DNA of 64,000 nucleotides from Legionella steigerwaltii (GTDB lineage: Bacteria > Pseudomonadota > Gammaproteobacteria > Legionellales > Legionellaceae), in assembly GCF_001468065.1 (NCBI RefSeq), contig NZ_LNYZ01000008.1, forward strand, positions 62,001 to 126,000, written 5' to 3'. Below the pieces are notes generated by a model, which made no database searches, was not told where the DNA came from, and saw nothing but the letters and a program-made list of their open reading frames with translations. Every line of letters starts with the position of its first letter. Position 1 is the stretch's first letter. The position numbers were made by a program, and so were the translations under genes. Shown one piece after another: positions 26,750 through 37,189 of this stretch.

Positions 26750-28519
26750 ATGGCAATTGCACGTAACACATTTGATGCAGTAATTATTGGTGCAGGCGGA
26801 GCTGGAATGCGTGCTGCACTGCAGATGGCAAATTCTGGTTTAAAAGTTGCACTTTTATCCAAAGTATTTCCAACACGTTCACATACGGTATCCGCCCAAG
26901 GCGGGATTACTTGTGCATTAGGAAATGCTCATGAAGATGATTGGCGTTGGCACATGTATGATACCGTGAAGGGCGCTGATTATATTGGTGATCAGGACTC
27001 AATTGAGTACCTCTGCAAAACAGGTCCAGAAGCTGTATATGAACTCGAACATATGGGCTTACCTTTTTCACGTATGGATAACGGAAGAATTTATCAACGT
27101 CAGTTTGGTGGTCAATCAAAAAATTTTGGTGGCGATCAAGCTGCCCGTACTTGCGCTGCAGCTGATAGAACAGGACATGCTTTATTGCATACGCTGTACC
27201 AGCAAAATTTAAAAGCCAAAACACATGTATTTAGTGAATGGTATGCTCTTGATCTCGTTAAAGATGCCCATGGTCACATATCTGGCGTTACTGCAATGTG
27301 TATTGAGACTGGTGAGATAGTCTTTTTCCAATCCAGGGTATGTATTTTGGCAACTGGAGGGGCAGGACGTATTTACCAATCTACAACCAATGCCTTTATT
27401 AATACAGGTGATGGTTTTGGTATGGCGCTCAGAGCAGGCATTCCGTTACAAGATATGGAAATGTGGCAATTTCATCCTACCGGTATCGCCGGAGCAGGCG
27501 TTTTGGTGACTGAAGGTTGTCGTGGTGAGGGTGGTTATTTGATTAATAAAGACGGTGAACGCTTTATGGAGCGTTATGCACCGCGGGTTAAAGATTTAGC
27601 TTCTCGGGATGTTGTTGCTCGTTCTATGGCTCTTGAAATTCGTGCCGGCAAGGGTTTTGATCCTAAAGGGGTTGATCACGTTAAATTAAAACTGGATCAT
27701 TTAGGTGCTGATCTCATTATGTCGCGCTTGCCAGGTATTCGTGAATTATCTATGAAATTTGCTGGAGTTGACCCCATTGTTGAGCCGATCCCGGTAGTTC
27801 CTACATGTCACTACAGTATGGGTGGAATACCAACGAATATGTATGGACAAGTCCTCACTAAAACTAATGGAACGGAGCATGTTGTAGAGGGATTATACGC
27901 GGTTGGTGAATGTGCTTGTGTTTCTGTACATGGTGCGAACCGTTTAGGTGGTAATTCGTTACTGGACTTAGTTGTTTTTGGTCGTGCAGCAGGATTGCAT
28001 GTTGAAGAGTTATGGCTGGCAAATCAATTGCCTGAAATGACTTATATTAGTGATGATGATCTTGCCCCATCTTTGCAACGATATAATCGATGGAATGATT
28101 CAACAGAAGGCGAAAGCCCCGCTGTGATTCATGATGAAATGCAACGTGTGATGCAAGAAGATTTTGGTGTATTCCGTACCGGTGAAGTCATGGCCTCTGG
28201 TTTAAAACGGCTACAGGCTTTACGTGAGCGATTGGCCCATGCCAAATTAGAAGATAAAAGCAAGGTATTTAATACAGAACGAGTCAGTGCATTAGAGTTG
28301 GATAATTTAATGGCAACTGCATACGCAACAGCGCAGTCTGCTATTGTTCGTACTGAAAGTCGTGGGGCTCATAGCCGTGAGGATTATCCGAAACGTGATG
28401 ATGAGAACTGGATTAAACATACGCTCTATTTTGAGGAAGGTGAGAAAATTGATTTTCGTCCAGTTAATGCATCACCTAAGCATGTCGAGCCTTTTGCGCC
28501 GAAAGAACGCGTTTACTAA
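26750..28519 (+). CDS. sdhA: Succinate dehydrogenase flavoprotein subunit SdhA
   Basis: SdhA oxidises succinate to fumarate with covalent FAD. The 589-residue protein has the dinucleotide fold [17 protein letters not shown] (near 11-27), the FAD-linking histidine in [10 protein letters not shown] (near 45), the substrate segment [21 protein letters not shown] and catalytic arginine region [11 protein letters not shown]. It lies in the order sdhCDAB. No irregularity is seen. Confidence 0.98.
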   Translation: MAIARNTFDAVIIGAGGAGMRAALQMANSGLKVALLSKVFPTRSHTVSAQGGITCALGNAHEDDWRWHMYDTVKGADYIGDQDSIEYLCKTGPEAVYELEHMGLPFSRMDNGRIYQRQFGGQSKNFGGDQAARTCAAADRTGHALLHTLYQQNLKAKTHVFSEWYALDLVKDAHGHISGVTAMCIETGEIVFFQSRVCILATGGAGRIYQSTTNAFINTGDGFGMALRAGIPLQDMEMWQFHPTGIAGAGVLVTEGCRGEGGYLINKDGERFMERYAPRVKDLASRDVVARSMALEIRAGKGFDPKGVDHVKLKLDHLGADLIMSRLPGIRELSMKFAGVDPIVEPIPVVPTCHYSMGGIPTNMYGQVLTKTNGTEHVVEGLYAVGECACVSVHGANRLGGNSLLDLVVFGRAAGLHVEELWLANQLPEMTYISDDDLAPSLQRYNRWNDSTEGESPAVIHDEMQRVMQEDFGVFRTGEVMASGLKRLQALRERLAHAKLEDKSKVFNTERVSALELDNLMATAYATAQSAIVRTESRGAHSREDYPKRDDENWIKHTLYFEEGEKIDFRPVNASPKHVEPFAPKERVY

Positions 28520-28533
28520 AGAGGATAGATTAC

Positions 28534-29256
28534 ATGGCAGATAGTAAAAAATTGACCCTATCAATATATCGCTATAATCCTGAGGTGGATGCTAAGCCTT
28601 ATATGAAAGATTATGAGTTGGAGATCCCGGTTAAAAGTGATCCTATGTTGCTCACCTTACTTGAGCGTTTGAAAGCAGAACAGGATCCTTCTATAACTTA
28701 TAGACGCTCATGTCGTGAGGGAGTATGTGGTTCCGATGGTATGAACATTAATGGGACTAATGCTTTGGCATGTATTACTCATGTATCCCAGTTGAAGACA
28801 GACAAAATAGTTATTCGCCCTTTACCCGGTTTTCCAGTAATTCGTGATTTGGCTGTTGATATGTCCCAGTTTTATCAACAATATGAGCGCATAGAACCCT
28901 ATTTACAAAATGATGAGGTTGTACCTGCTCAGGAGCGTTTGCAATCTCCAGAAGAACGTGCGCAGCTTGATGGGTTATATGAGTGTATATTATGTGCATG
29001 TTGTACCAGTGCATGCCCTTCATACTGGTGGAATCCAGAGAAATATGTAGGTCCTGCGGGATTATTACAAGCAAGACGATTTTTAGCAGACAGTCGTGAT
29101 ACAGCAACCGAGCATCGCTTGGATAAATTACAAGATCCGTTTAGTGTGTTCCGTTGCCGAAGCATTATGAATTGTACCAGTGTCTGCCCGAAGGGTCTCA
29201 ATCCAATGAAAGCAATTGCTGAAATTCGTCTGCAAATGCTGACACAAGAAACCTGA
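28534..29256 (+). CDS. sdhB: Succinate dehydrogenase iron-sulfur subunit SdhB
   Basis: SdhB carries electrons from FAD to quinone through three clusters. The 240-residue protein has the [2Fe-2S] cysteines in CREGVCGSDG and the later ALAC, the [4Fe-4S] set in CILCACCTSACP, and the [3Fe-4S] set in CRSIMNCTSVCPKG. It ends the sdh unit; a 385-base repeat-rich gap separates it from sucA. Confidence 0.98.
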   Translation: MADSKKLTLSIYRYNPEVDAKPYMKDYELEIPVKSDPMLLTLLERLKAEQDPSITYRRSCREGVCGSDGMNINGTNALACITHVSQLKTDKIVIRPLPGFPVIRDLAVDMSQFYQQYERIEPYLQNDEVVPAQERLQSPEERAQLDGLYECILCACCTSACPSYWWNPEKYVGPAGLLQARRFLADSRDTATEHRLDKLQDPFSVFRCRSIMNCTSVCPKGLNPMKAIAEIRLQMLTQET

Positions 29257-29641
29257 CGGTACTTTTTTGTTATTTAAGGTACCTGGTAAAACTCATTGAA
29301 AATAGGAAATTTTATTCTCATAAAATGAGAATAATCCTGAAATGAGCTCGAAACCAGAATAAGGATGGATCCCCGCTTTTGCGGGGATAGCTGTTTTATC
29401 CACGGGGATGAGTGGAGTAGCCAATTTAAGTAATAGCTCAGGCCCCTATGTTATTCGGATGGTTGGATTTGAGCGTAGGTTGTGAGAAAATTTTTCTATG
29501 CAAGCGCAACATACATCTGTATGTGCGCATCGAGTAGGAGAATTTTCTCGCAAGATGCGCCAAATACAGTCGTTCCCTGATAGGGCTGAGCATTTACCAA
29601 TTTAATGGTGGTGTGATTAATACCCTTTGGAGAGTAAGAAA
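29257..29641. other. Repeat-rich gap between sdhB and sucA
   Basis: No gene is seen here. Three palindromes are present: ATTCTCAT-AAA-ATGAGAAT at 29314-29332, ATCCCCGC-TTTT-GCGGGGAT at 29369-29388, and a nested inverted repeat at 29480-29553. The first or second could end the sdh transcript, though neither has a long T-run. The sucA promoter is expected near the right end. Confidence 0.7.
29480..29553. repeat. Nested inverted repeat upstream of sucA
   Basis: An outer pair (TTGTGAGAAAATTTTT against the complement of GAATTTTCTCGCAA) encloses an inner hairpin in which GCGCAACATACA pairs with TGTATGTGCGC around TC with one bulge. The two-level symmetry resembles a short mobile palindromic element or a regulatory hairpin 90 bases before sucA. 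I cannot tell which from one copy. Confidence 0.65.
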
Positions 29642-32446
29642 ATGAGCAGTTCCGATCTGCAAAAAGAATGGGCTTCTTCCTATTTATCTGGCGGAAGTAT
29701 GGCATATGTTGATAGCTTGTATGAAGATTATCTTGCTGATCCGAGTTCGGTTTCCGCCGATTGGCGAGCAGTATTTAGTGCCTTACCCAAGGTTAATGGT
29801 GCTGAAAAGGAACGTTCACACAGAGATATTCGTGATTATTTTTTGCAGAATGCAGATAAAAAAGCAATACCAGTAATCCAATCTTCAGATAGCCAACAAT
29901 TTCGAATCGCAGATTTAATTAATTCATACCGCTCATTGGGACATCATGCTGCCAAACTCGATCCCCTTGAAATGACAGAGCGTACTCCAGTTCCCGCATT
30001 GGAATTAGATTATCATCACTTATCTGATGTAGATAGAAGCCGTAAGTTTTTTGCAGGGACTACATTTAATGGCCCGGAAATGACTCTGGATGAAATATAT
30101 CGAGCATTGCGTGAAACATATTGTGGCAGTATTGGTATTGAGTACATGCATATTTCTAATACCGAAGAAATCGAATGGCTACAAGAACGAATGGAATCTG
30201 TACGTGGACGTCTTCATTTAGATACAACAAAGAAACTGCAAATTTTAAAAGACTTAATTGCTGCGGATGGCTTAGAGCGTTATTTAGGGACACGTTATGT
30301 AGGGCAAAAACGATTCTCTCTCGAAGGGGGTGATTCTTTAATTCCCATGATGAAAGAAATCATTGAGTGTTCCGGAAGAGATAATGTTAAGGAAGTGGTA
30401 ATCGGCATGGCTCATCGTGGCCGTTTAAATGTCCTCGTAAATGTGTTAGGTAAAGAGCCTAACCAGCTTTTCCAAGAGTTTGAAGGAAAAATAAAATACG
30501 AACGTACTGGTGATGTGAAATATCATTTAGGTTTTTCCTCAGATATAAAAACAAATTCAGGTTCAGTAGTACATTTGGCTTTGGCCTTCAATCCGTCGCA
30601 CTTAGAAATTATCGGGCCTGTGGTAGAGGGCTCCGTTCGCTCTCGTTTAGGTCGTCGTAATGATCTAATTAAAAAGGAAAAAGTTGTTCCTATTGTTATT
30701 CATGGAGATGCTGCCTTTGCTGGGCAAGGTGTCGTAATGGAAACCTTTAATTTTTCTCAGGCTAGAGGTTATTCTACTGGTGGTACGGTTCACATCGTGA
30801 TTAATAACCAAATCGGTTTTACTACCAGCAATCCTTTGGATGCACGCTCTACTTTATATTGTACCGATGTTGCGAAAATGGTGCAGGCTCCTGTTATTCA
30901 CGTGAACGGTGATGATCCTGAAGCAGTTGTATTTGTGACCAAATTGGCATTTGATTTCAGAATGAAATTTAAACGAGATGTAGTCGTTGATCTTGTTTGT
31001 TACCGACGTCATGGCCATAACGAGGCAGATGAACCCGCTGTAACTCAACCTTCCATGTATCGAAAAATTAAATCTATGCGTCCATTACGTGAAATCTATG
31101 CCGATCAGCTTATTCAAGAAGGTATACTGACTAGCAAAGATTCTGAAAAATTAGTAGATGCTTACCGCGATTCTTTGGATCAAGGTAAGTCTGTAGTGGA
31201 TTTGGTTCATGGTGATTATGAAGGGAAATATGCGGTAGACTGGACTCCTTATCTGAACGCAAAATGGACAGATAAAGTAGATACCACGATCTCTAAAGAG
31301 AATTTTAAAAAATTAACCAAGCAATTAAATGAACTACCTAAGGGGTTTACATTACACCCAGTGGTACAACGCTTGTTAAATGAACGCGATAAAATGACCG
31401 CTGATGAATTACCGATGAACTGGGGGTATGCTGAAATTATGGCATATGCCAGTTTAGTTCAAGAAGGTTATGGGGTGCGTTTATCGGGTCAGGATTCTGG
31501 AAGAGGGACTTTTGCTCATCGTCATGCGGTATTACATGATGTAGAAACGGGTGAAACATTTATTCCTTTAGAGCAAATAACGAATGAACTGAACCGACCT
31601 TTTTCTGTAATCGATTCCGTGCTTTCAGAAGAAGCGGTATTGGCATTTGAATATGGTTTTTCTGCTTCTGCTCCAAATTTTCTGGTACTTTGGGAAGCTC
31701 AGTTTGGTGATTTTGCCAATGGTGCGCAAGTTGTTATCGATCAATTCATTAGTTCCGGCGAACAAAAATGGGGGCGCTTATGTGGTCTAGTGATGTTATT
31801 GCCCCATGGATATGAAGGACAAGGCCCCGAGCATTCATCCGCGCGCTTAGAACGTTACATGCAACTTTGTGCCCAGCATAATATGCAAGTTTGTACGCCA
31901 ACTACACCTGCTCAAATTTTCCATTTATTAAGAAGACAAGTTATTCGTAATTTCCGAAAACCATTAATTGTAATGACCCCCAAGAGTCTTTTACGGCATA
32001 AATTAGCGGTTTCCCCTTTGGATGATTTGTTTAAAGGTAAATTCCATACCATTATCCCAGAAATTGATGTTCTGGATGCCAAAAAAGTTACAAAAGTGGT
32101 GCTGTGCTGTGGAAAAGTTTATTATGATTTACTGCAAATGCGTCGTGATAAAGAATTAAATCACGTTGCTTTAGTGCGAATCGAGCAATTGTATCCGTTT
32201 CCTAAAAAAGCACTTTCTACTGAGCTAAATAAATATCCTCAGGCCAAGAAAGTTATTTGGTGTCAGGAAGAGCCACAAAACCAGGGAGTATGGTTCTCCT
32301 CTCAGCATAATATAATAGATTGTTTGCTTCCTGAACAAACCTTGCACTATGCCGGAAGAGAGTTTGCTGCTGCACCCGCTGTAGGAAGTCCAGCTCTGCA
32401 TGCACAGCAGCAACAAGCTTTAGTTGAGCAAGCTTTATTGGACTGA
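29642..32446 (+). CDS. sucA: 2-oxoglutarate dehydrogenase E1 component SucA
   Basis: SucA is the thiamin-diphosphate decarboxylase of the 2-oxoglutarate dehydrogenase complex. The 934-residue protein starts MSSSDLQKEWASSYLSGGSMAYV; TTGGAGAG lies upstream, and an in-frame TTG five codons earlier is part of that Shine-Dalgarno. Hallmarks are EGGDSLIPMMKEI (near 230), GMAHRGRLNVLVNVLGK (near 257), the ThDP-binding GDAAFAGQGVVMETFN with NNQIGFTT, and C-terminal EEPQNQGVWF. It is followed by sucB after 186 bases containing a palindrome and a MITE-like element. Confidence 0.98.
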   Translation: MSSSDLQKEWASSYLSGGSMAYVDSLYEDYLADPSSVSADWRAVFSALPKVNGAEKERSHRDIRDYFLQNADKKAIPVIQSSDSQQFRIADLINSYRSLGHHAAKLDPLEMTERTPVPALELDYHHLSDVDRSRKFFAGTTFNGPEMTLDEIYRALRETYCGSIGIEYMHISNTEEIEWLQERMESVRGRLHLDTTKKLQILKDLIAADGLERYLGTRYVGQKRFSLEGGDSLIPMMKEIIECSGRDNVKEVVIGMAHRGRLNVLVNVLGKEPNQLFQEFEGKIKYERTGDVKYHLGFSSDIKTNSGSVVHLALAFNPSHLEIIGPVVEGSVRSRLGRRNDLIKKEKVVPIVIHGDAAFAGQGVVMETFNFSQARGYSTGGTVHIVINNQIGFTTSNPLDARSTLYCTDVAKMVQAPVIHVNGDDPEAVVFVTKLAFDFRMKFKRDVVVDLVCYRRHGHNEADEPAVTQPSMYRKIKSMRPLREIYADQLIQEGILTSKDSEKLVDAYRDSLDQGKSVVDLVHGDYEGKYAVDWTPYLNAKWTDKVDTTISKENFKKLTKQLNELPKGFTLHPVVQRLLNERDKMTADELPMNWGYAEIMAYASLVQEGYGVRLSGQDSGRGTFAHRHAVLHDVETGETFIPLEQITNELNRPFSVIDSVLSEEAVLAFEYGFSASAPNFLVLWEAQFGDFANGAQVVIDQFISSGEQKWGRLCGLVMLLPHGYEGQGPEHSSARLERYMQLCAQHNMQVCTPTTPAQIFHLLRRQVIRNFRKPLIVMTPKSLLRHKLAVSPLDDLFKGKFHTIIPEIDVLDAKKVTKVVLCCGKVYYDLLQMRRDKELNHVALVRIEQLYPFPKKALSTELNKYPQAKKVIWCQEEPQNQGVWFSSQHNIIDCLLPEQTLHYAGREFAAAPAVGSPALHAQQQQALVEQALLD

Positions 32447-32459
32447 ATTTGAGTTTATC

Positions 32460-32482
32460 GTAGTCTGAGTACCTCAGACTAC
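32460..32482. repeat. Perfect 23-base palindrome after sucA
   Basis: GTAGTCTGAG pairs perfectly with CTCAGACTAC around TAC. The GTAG/CTAC ends match those of the family I and II repeats, so this may be an internally deleted copy. It lies 14 bases after the sucA stop. Confidence 0.75.
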
Positions 32483-32499
32483 AATTTGTTAACGAATTT

Positions 32500-32610
32500 A
32501 GGGTCTGTTTACATTTCGCTAGTTTGAGTCAAAATGGCCTGATTTTAGAGCACCGAAGCGCAGAAAGTCAGGACAGCTTGACCAAGGTAGTAGAAATGTA
32601 GACAGGTCCT
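32500..32610. mobile_element. MITE-like inverted-repeat element upstream of sucB
   Basis: About 111 bases are bounded by imperfect terminal inverted repeats: AGGGTCTGTTTACATTTCGC on the left and the complement of TAGAAATGTAGACAGGTCCT on the right. The inside has a second symmetry (GGCCTGATTTT with AAAGTCAGGACA). There is no reading frame. It ends 22 bases before the sucB ATG, so it separates sucA from sucB and could alter their joint expression. Possible AT-rich target duplication cannot be fixed. Confidence 0.7.
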
Positions 32611-32632
32611 AATAAAATAAGAAGGTATAACC

Positions 32633-33862
32633 ATGTCTATCGAAGTCAAAGTACCTGTTTTGCCTGAATCAGTTGCTGATGCAACTGTGGCTGCATGGCA
32701 TAAAAAAGTAGGTGATAAAGTTACCCGTGATGAAAATTTGCTGGATCTGGAAACAGACAAAGTCGTACTAGAAGTTCCTGCTCCAGCGGATGGGGTACTG
32801 GCCGAAATAATGTTCCAGGAAGGTGATACAGTAAATTCCGGTCAAGTATTGGCAAAAATAAAGGAAGGTTCTGGCTCTGAAGCTAAAGAAGAAAAGAAAG
32901 AAGAAAAGAAAACGGAAACTGCTAAGGATCATGAAGAAGCAGGAAGTGATAAAGTAAGTGCTAAGGAAGATAAGTCAACAAGTCCTGTAGTACGACGAAT
33001 GATGGCTGAACATGATCTGCAACCAGGACAAATCCAAGGTAGTGGCAAAGACGGTCGTATCACGAAGGAGGATGTTCTTTCTTATATAGAATCCAGCAGA
33101 GAGAAAACATCTAAATCCTCAGAAAGCCAAAAAGAGCAACAACAAAAAGCACCCATGGGCTTACGCGAGGAACGTCGAGTTCCAATGACGCGTTTAAGAG
33201 CTAAAATTGCGGAACGTTTATTGGAAGCACAGCATAATGCAGCAATGTTGACAACCTTTAATGAAGTCAATTTAAAAGCTGTAATGGATATGCGTGCTCA
33301 GTATAAGGACAGTTTTGAGAAAAAACATGGCGTTAAACTTGGATTTATGTCGTTTTTCACTAAAGCAGTTGTTGAGTCATTAAAGCGTTTCCCTGCAGTC
33401 AATGCGTCTATTGATGGTCAGGATGTGGTCTATCATGGTTTTTATGATATTGGTATTGCGGTATCTACGGAGAGAGGATTAGTTGTCCCTGTGATCCGTG
33501 ATGCAGATCAAATGAGCATGGCTGATATTGAATCGGCTATTAATGATGCAGCTACAAAAGCCAGACAAGGCAAATTAGCAATGGAAGATATGCAAGGTGG
33601 TACTTTTACCATTACTAATGGTGGGGTATTTGGTTCTTTATTGGCTACTCCAATTATTAATCCGCCCCAAACAGGTATTTTGGGAATGCATAAAATTGAA
33701 GATAGACCTGTAGTAGAAAAAGGACAAATCGTGATTCGTCCTATGATGTATGTCGCGTTGTCTTATGACCATCGATTGATTGATGGCAAAGATTCAGTAC
33801 AGTTTTTGGTGAGTGTTAAAGAGTTATTGGAAGATCCTGCTCGTCTTTTACTTAATGTTTAA
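32633..33862 (+). CDS. sucB: 2-oxoglutarate dehydrogenase E2 (dihydrolipoyl succinyltransferase) SucB
   Basis: SucB forms the core of the complex and moves the succinyl group to CoA. The 409-residue protein has one N-terminal lipoyl domain with the lipoylated lysine in [10 protein letters not shown] (near 43), a Lys/Glu-rich linker ([20 protein letters not shown]), the E1/E3-binding domain [31 protein letters not shown] (in parts, near 120-150), and the catalytic domain ending in [11 protein letters not shown] with the active-site histidine. Shine-Dalgarno AGAAGG precedes the ATG. The E3 subunit gene is not in the window. Confidence 0.97.
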   Translation: MSIEVKVPVLPESVADATVAAWHKKVGDKVTRDENLLDLETDKVVLEVPAPADGVLAEIMFQEGDTVNSGQVLAKIKEGSGSEAKEEKKEEKKTETAKDHEEAGSDKVSAKEDKSTSPVVRRMMAEHDLQPGQIQGSGKDGRITKEDVLSYIESSREKTSKSSESQKEQQQKAPMGLREERRVPMTRLRAKIAERLLEAQHNAAMLTTFNEVNLKAVMDMRAQYKDSFEKKHGVKLGFMSFFTKAVVESLKRFPAVNASIDGQDVVYHGFYDIGIAVSTERGLVVPVIRDADQMSMADIESAINDAATKARQGKLAMEDMQGGTFTITNGGVFGSLLATPIINPPQTGILGMHKIEDRPVVEKGQIVIRPMMYVALSYDHRLIDGKDSVQFLVSVKELLEDPARLLLNV

Positions 33863-33900
33863 TGAAATGTAACAGCGAGATTCGCATTGACACATAAATG

Positions 33901-33989
33901 TACTCTGGGTGAAGACAAGGTTGGAACCCGGCAGTTTTAATTCATTGATGGTAAATCTGGGTTTGGCTTTCCGCCTACCCAGCGCTACT
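33901..33989. repeat. Decayed family I repeat between sucB and sucC
   Basis: TACTCTGGGTGAAGACAAGG...GGAACCCGG on the left and CTGGGTTTGGCTTTCCGCC...CTACCCAGCGCTAC on the right keep the outline of family I arms (GTAGCCTGGGTGAAGCG...AACCCGGG) with many changes. It fills most of the 188-base gap before sucC. Confidence 0.65.
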
Positions 33990-34050
33990 ATGCATCAATT
34001 GACACTTATGAGTAGTGACGAATTTTGCTTTTTTAAGAAAGGTAATTGCA

Positions 34051-35211
34051 ATGAATTTACATGAATACCAGGCTAAACAATTATTTGCTAGCTACAATTT
34101 ACCCGTTCCTAACGGTGAAGTAGCTTATAGTGTTGAAGATGCTATGCAAGTCGCTTCACAGTTAACTACTGATCGTTGGGTTGTTAAGGCGCAAGTTCAT
34201 GCTGGCGGTAGAGGAAAAGCAGGTGGTGTGAAATTAGTATCGAACAAAGATGAACTCGCTACAGCTGTAAAATCATTATTAGGTACTCGCTTAGTTACCT
34301 ATCAAACTGATGCTCATGGTCAGCCAGTTAATGCTGTTTTAATTGAGGAAACGTGCGATATTGGCAGAGAGTTATACCTTGGCGCTGTTGTTGATCGCGC
34401 TACTCGTCGCGTTGTATTCATGGCGTCAACCGAAGGCGGTGTTGAAATAGAAAAAGTAGCTGAAGAAACGCCTGAGAAAATTTTCAAGGTTATTGTAGAC
34501 CCATTAGTTGGTGTCATGCCATTTCAATGTCGTGATGTAGGTTTTAAATTGGGCCTTCAAGATGATCAAATTAAGCAGTTTACTCATTTGATGATGGGAT
34601 TGGGTAAAATGTTTGTTGATTGTGATTTGAGTTTATTAGAAATCAACCCATTAGTTGTAACAAAGAAAGGACAATTAATTTGTTTGGATGGAAAAATTAA
34701 CATTGATGGTAATGCCTTATATCGCCAACCTAAATTAAAAAGTATGCGCGACACAACTCAAGAAGATGAGCGAGAAAATCGCGCGAGTGATTGGGAATTA
34801 AATTATATTCCTTTAGATGGATCCATTGGTTGTATGGTAAATGGTGCTGGTTTGGCTATGGCGACTATGGATGTGATTAAGCTTCACGGTGGCGAACCGG
34901 CCAACTTTCTAGATGTAGGTGGTGGTGCCACAAAGGAACGAGTGAGTGAAGCACTAAAAATTATTGTCTCCGATGAACATGTCAAAGGTATTTTAGTAAA
35001 TATTTTTGGTGGTATCGTTCGTTGTGACCTCATTGCCGATGGTATTCTTGCTGCAGTGAAAGAAGTGGATGTGAAAATTCCTGTGGTGGTACGTCTTGAG
35101 GGTAATAATGCGCAACTCGGTGCTGATATTTTAAATAAAAGTGATTTGAATGTGATTGCTGCAACCAGTTTAACTGATGCTGCAAAGAAGATTGTGGCAG
35201 CTGTGGCCTAA
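34051..35211 (+). CDS. sucC: Succinyl-CoA synthetase beta subunit SucC
   Basis: SucC is the nucleotide-binding ATP-grasp subunit making ATP or GTP from succinyl-CoA. The 386-residue protein starts at [20 protein letters not shown], the conserved N-terminus, with AAAGG ahead; an open upstream extension of 12 residues is not family-like. [19 protein letters not shown] (near 45-63), [13 protein letters not shown] and [11 protein letters not shown] (near 315) are hallmarks. sucD follows after a 109-base gap holding a long hairpin. Confidence 0.98.
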   Translation: MNLHEYQAKQLFASYNLPVPNGEVAYSVEDAMQVASQLTTDRWVVKAQVHAGGRGKAGGVKLVSNKDELATAVKSLLGTRLVTYQTDAHGQPVNAVLIEETCDIGRELYLGAVVDRATRRVVFMASTEGGVEIEKVAEETPEKIFKVIVDPLVGVMPFQCRDVGFKLGLQDDQIKQFTHLMMGLGKMFVDCDLSLLEINPLVVTKKGQLICLDGKINIDGNALYRQPKLKSMRDTTQEDERENRASDWELNYIPLDGSIGCMVNGAGLAMATMDVIKLHGGEPANFLDVGGGATKERVSEALKIIVSDEHVKGILVNIFGGIVRCDLIADGILAAVKEVDVKIPVVVRLEGNNAQLGADILNKSDLNVIAATSLTDAAKKIVAAVA

Positions 35212-35222
35212 TCCTAAAAGCC

Positions 35223-35284
35223 GCAGTTGAATCTACTACGCATTGCCACTGAGCTGACATGAGCAGTTCTTGCGATTCAACTGC
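35223..35284 (+). terminator. Long hairpin between sucC and sucD
   Basis: GCAGTTGAATC (35223-35233) pairs perfectly with GATTCAACTGC (35274-35284) across a 40-base loop that can itself fold. ATTTTTTA follows. The shape is that of an intrinsic terminator, yet sucD starts only 37 bases later and is expected to share the transcript, so it may be a partial terminator, a processing site or a stabiliser. Confidence 0.7.
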
Positions 35285-35320
35285 ATTTTTTAGGTTAATT
35301 ACTAAATTTCGAGGTTAACA

Positions 35321-36196
35321 ATGAGTGTATTGGTAAATAAACATACTAAAGTACTGTGTCAGGGGTTCACTGGAAAACAAGGCACGTATCATTCAGAACA
35401 AGCGATAGCTTATGGCACACGTATGGTTGGTGGTGTGACACCAGGAAAAGGCGGACAAAAGCATCTAGGCTTACCGGTATTTAATACCATGCGTGAAGCC
35501 GTTGAAGAAACCAAAGCGGAAGCAAGCGTGATTTACGTCCCAGCTCCCTTTTGCAAGGATTCTATTTTGGAGGCGGCTGATGCAGGGATTCAATTAATTG
35601 TTTGTATCACAGAGGGTGTTCCCGTATTAGACATGCTGCAAGTAAAAGTCTATTTGGAAAACAACACTCAAGCACGTTTAATTGGACCGAACTGCCCTGG
35701 AATTATTACTCCCGGCGAATGTAAAATTGGCATTATGCCAGGTTCAATTCATTTGCCTGGTAAAGTAGGCATTGTGTCACGCTCTGGTACTCTAACCTAT
35801 GAAGCAGTAAAGCAGACTACAGATAAAGGCTTTGGCCAAAGTACCTGTATAGGTATTGGCGGTGATCCAATTCCTGGAACCAGTTTTATTGATGCATTAG
35901 CTTTATTTGAGCAAGATTCTCAAACGCAAGCCATTATCATGGTGGGTGAGATCGGTGGCTCTGCAGAAGAAGAGGCTGCAGAATACATTAAATCGCATGT
36001 AAGTAAGCCTGTAGTTTCCTATATTGCAGGTGTTACAGCACCCGCTGGAAAACGTATGGGGCATGCTGGGGCGATTATCTCTGGTGGTAAAGGAACTGCA
36101 GCCGAAAAATATAAAGCTTTGGAAGCTGCTGGCGTAAAAACTGTGCGTTCACCCGCGGATTTGGGCGATGCAGTTGCTTCAGTAACTGGCTGGTAA
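35321..36196 (+). CDS. sucD: Succinyl-CoA synthetase alpha subunit SucD
   Basis: SucD binds CoA and is phosphorylated on an active-site histidine during the reaction. The 291-residue protein has [20 protein letters not shown] (near 14-33), [34 protein letters not shown] and the phosphohistidine motif [17 protein letters not shown] (His near 247). AGGTTAAC precedes the ATG. An imperfect GC-rich hairpin follows the stop. Confidence 0.98.
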   Translation: MSVLVNKHTKVLCQGFTGKQGTYHSEQAIAYGTRMVGGVTPGKGGQKHLGLPVFNTMREAVEETKAEASVIYVPAPFCKDSILEAADAGIQLIVCITEGVPVLDMLQVKVYLENNTQARLIGPNCPGIITPGECKIGIMPGSIHLPGKVGIVSRSGTLTYEAVKQTTDKGFGQSTCIGIGGDPIPGTSFIDALALFEQDSQTQAIIMVGEIGGSAEEEAAEYIKSHVSKPVVSYIAGVTAPAGKRMGHAGAIISGGKGTAAEKYKALEAAGVKTVRSPADLGDAVASVTGW

Positions 36197-36260
36197 ACTG
36201 TTGTATTGTAACTTTGTGTGAAAGCAAAGCAGTCATTAAGCTAAGGTGTAAATACATTGG

Positions 36261-36296
36261 CCGACGACGTCCTGCAGACAAGGAGCAGGGCGTCGG
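36261..36296. terminator. GC-rich hairpin after sucD
   Basis: CCGACG...CCTGC pairs with GCAGG..CGTCGG with an internal bulge. No T-run follows. It lies about 65 bases after the sucD stop and 50 before pdxH; it could end the suc transcript or be another repeat. Confidence 0.5.
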
Positions 36297-36346
36297 ACTA
36301 ACGTATCAAATACTTAGATACCCAATTTCTTTTTTTATGGTATTTC

Positions 36347-36994
36347 ATGACAAATTTTCGAAGCATAGCTGATATAAGACGTGAATATGGGGATTTGAAT
36401 TTAAGTGAAAAATCACTTCCAAAAGATCCACTTGTCCAATTTAAGCTTTGGTTTGAAGATGTTTTAAAAAATGAAAAAAATGATCCAACCGCTATGGTCC
36501 TTTCTACTGTAGATAATCGTGGTTGTCCTGACTCCAGAGTGGTTTTATTAAAGGGATTGGAGGAAGGAAACTTTGTTTTTTATACCAATTATCAAAGTAC
36601 AAAATCAAAACAAATTCAAAATAACCCTCATGTGGCACTTAATTTTTATTGGCCACAAATGGCAAGACAAGTGCGTATTCGAGGCCAAATCAAACCAGTT
36701 GATGAGAGGCAGTCCGATCTATATTTTTCTTCAAGACCAATTAAAAGCCAATTCAGCGCTATTGTTTCTCCTCAAAGTTTTGAAATTGAGAGTAGGGAAT
36801 TATTGGAGAAAGCCCTTAATGATTTAATTCAAAAACATGGGCAAGAACCTGTATTACGTCCTACCTACTGGGGCGGTTATATGGTTATTCCTAATGAAAT
36901 CGAGTTTTGGCAAGGGCGAGATAATCGTCTACATGATAGAATTCATTATTATCAACAAGATGGGCAATGGGAGCATCATCGTTTAGCTCCATAG
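36347..36994 (+). CDS. pdxH: Pyridoxamine 5'-phosphate oxidase PdxH
   Basis: PdxH oxidises pyridoxine or pyridoxamine 5'-phosphate to pyridoxal phosphate using FMN and oxygen. The 215-residue protein shows the FMN-binding [28 protein letters not shown] (in parts, near 62-90), [26 protein letters not shown] and the C-terminal [14 protein letters not shown] followed by a final RLAP. It appears to stand alone; a MITE-like element begins 13 bases after its stop. Confidence 0.96.
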   Translation: MTNFRSIADIRREYGDLNLSEKSLPKDPLVQFKLWFEDVLKNEKNDPTAMVLSTVDNRGCPDSRVVLLKGLEEGNFVFYTNYQSTKSKQIQNNPHVALNFYWPQMARQVRIRGQIKPVDERQSDLYFSSRPIKSQFSAIVSPQSFEIESRELLEKALNDLIQKHGQEPVLRPTYWGGYMVIPNEIEFWQGRDNRLHDRIHYYQQDGQWEHHRLAP

Positions 36995-37007
36995 TCATAA
37001 CATCACA

Positions 37008-37189
37008 CTAGTACCCTTTCTACGTAATTTGACCAGTAGCATTTCATTTTGCATCCATTTTCTAGCGACGCATAATAGTTCAAAACTATTCGAATTAGTC
37101 CTGTACGTCCTGCGCTTTTTTCAGCTATTACCAAGGTCTGTGATACAATCTGAGCGCTACTTGTCAAAATTAAGTAGAAAGGGTACTAG
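37008..37189. mobile_element. MITE-like element with about 35-bp terminal inverted repeats (upstream of letE-like gene)
   Basis: The left end CTAGTACCCTTTCTAC and the right end GTAGAAAGGGTACTAG are exact complements. The symmetry continues inward with few mismatches: TAATTTGACCAGTAGC on the left against the complement of GCTACTTGTCAAAATTA. The whole is 182 bases with a small internal palindrome (AATAGTT-CAA-AACTATT). No protein is convincingly encoded. CTAG at both ends could be a target duplication or the tip of the repeats. It is just after pdxH. Confidence 0.8.
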
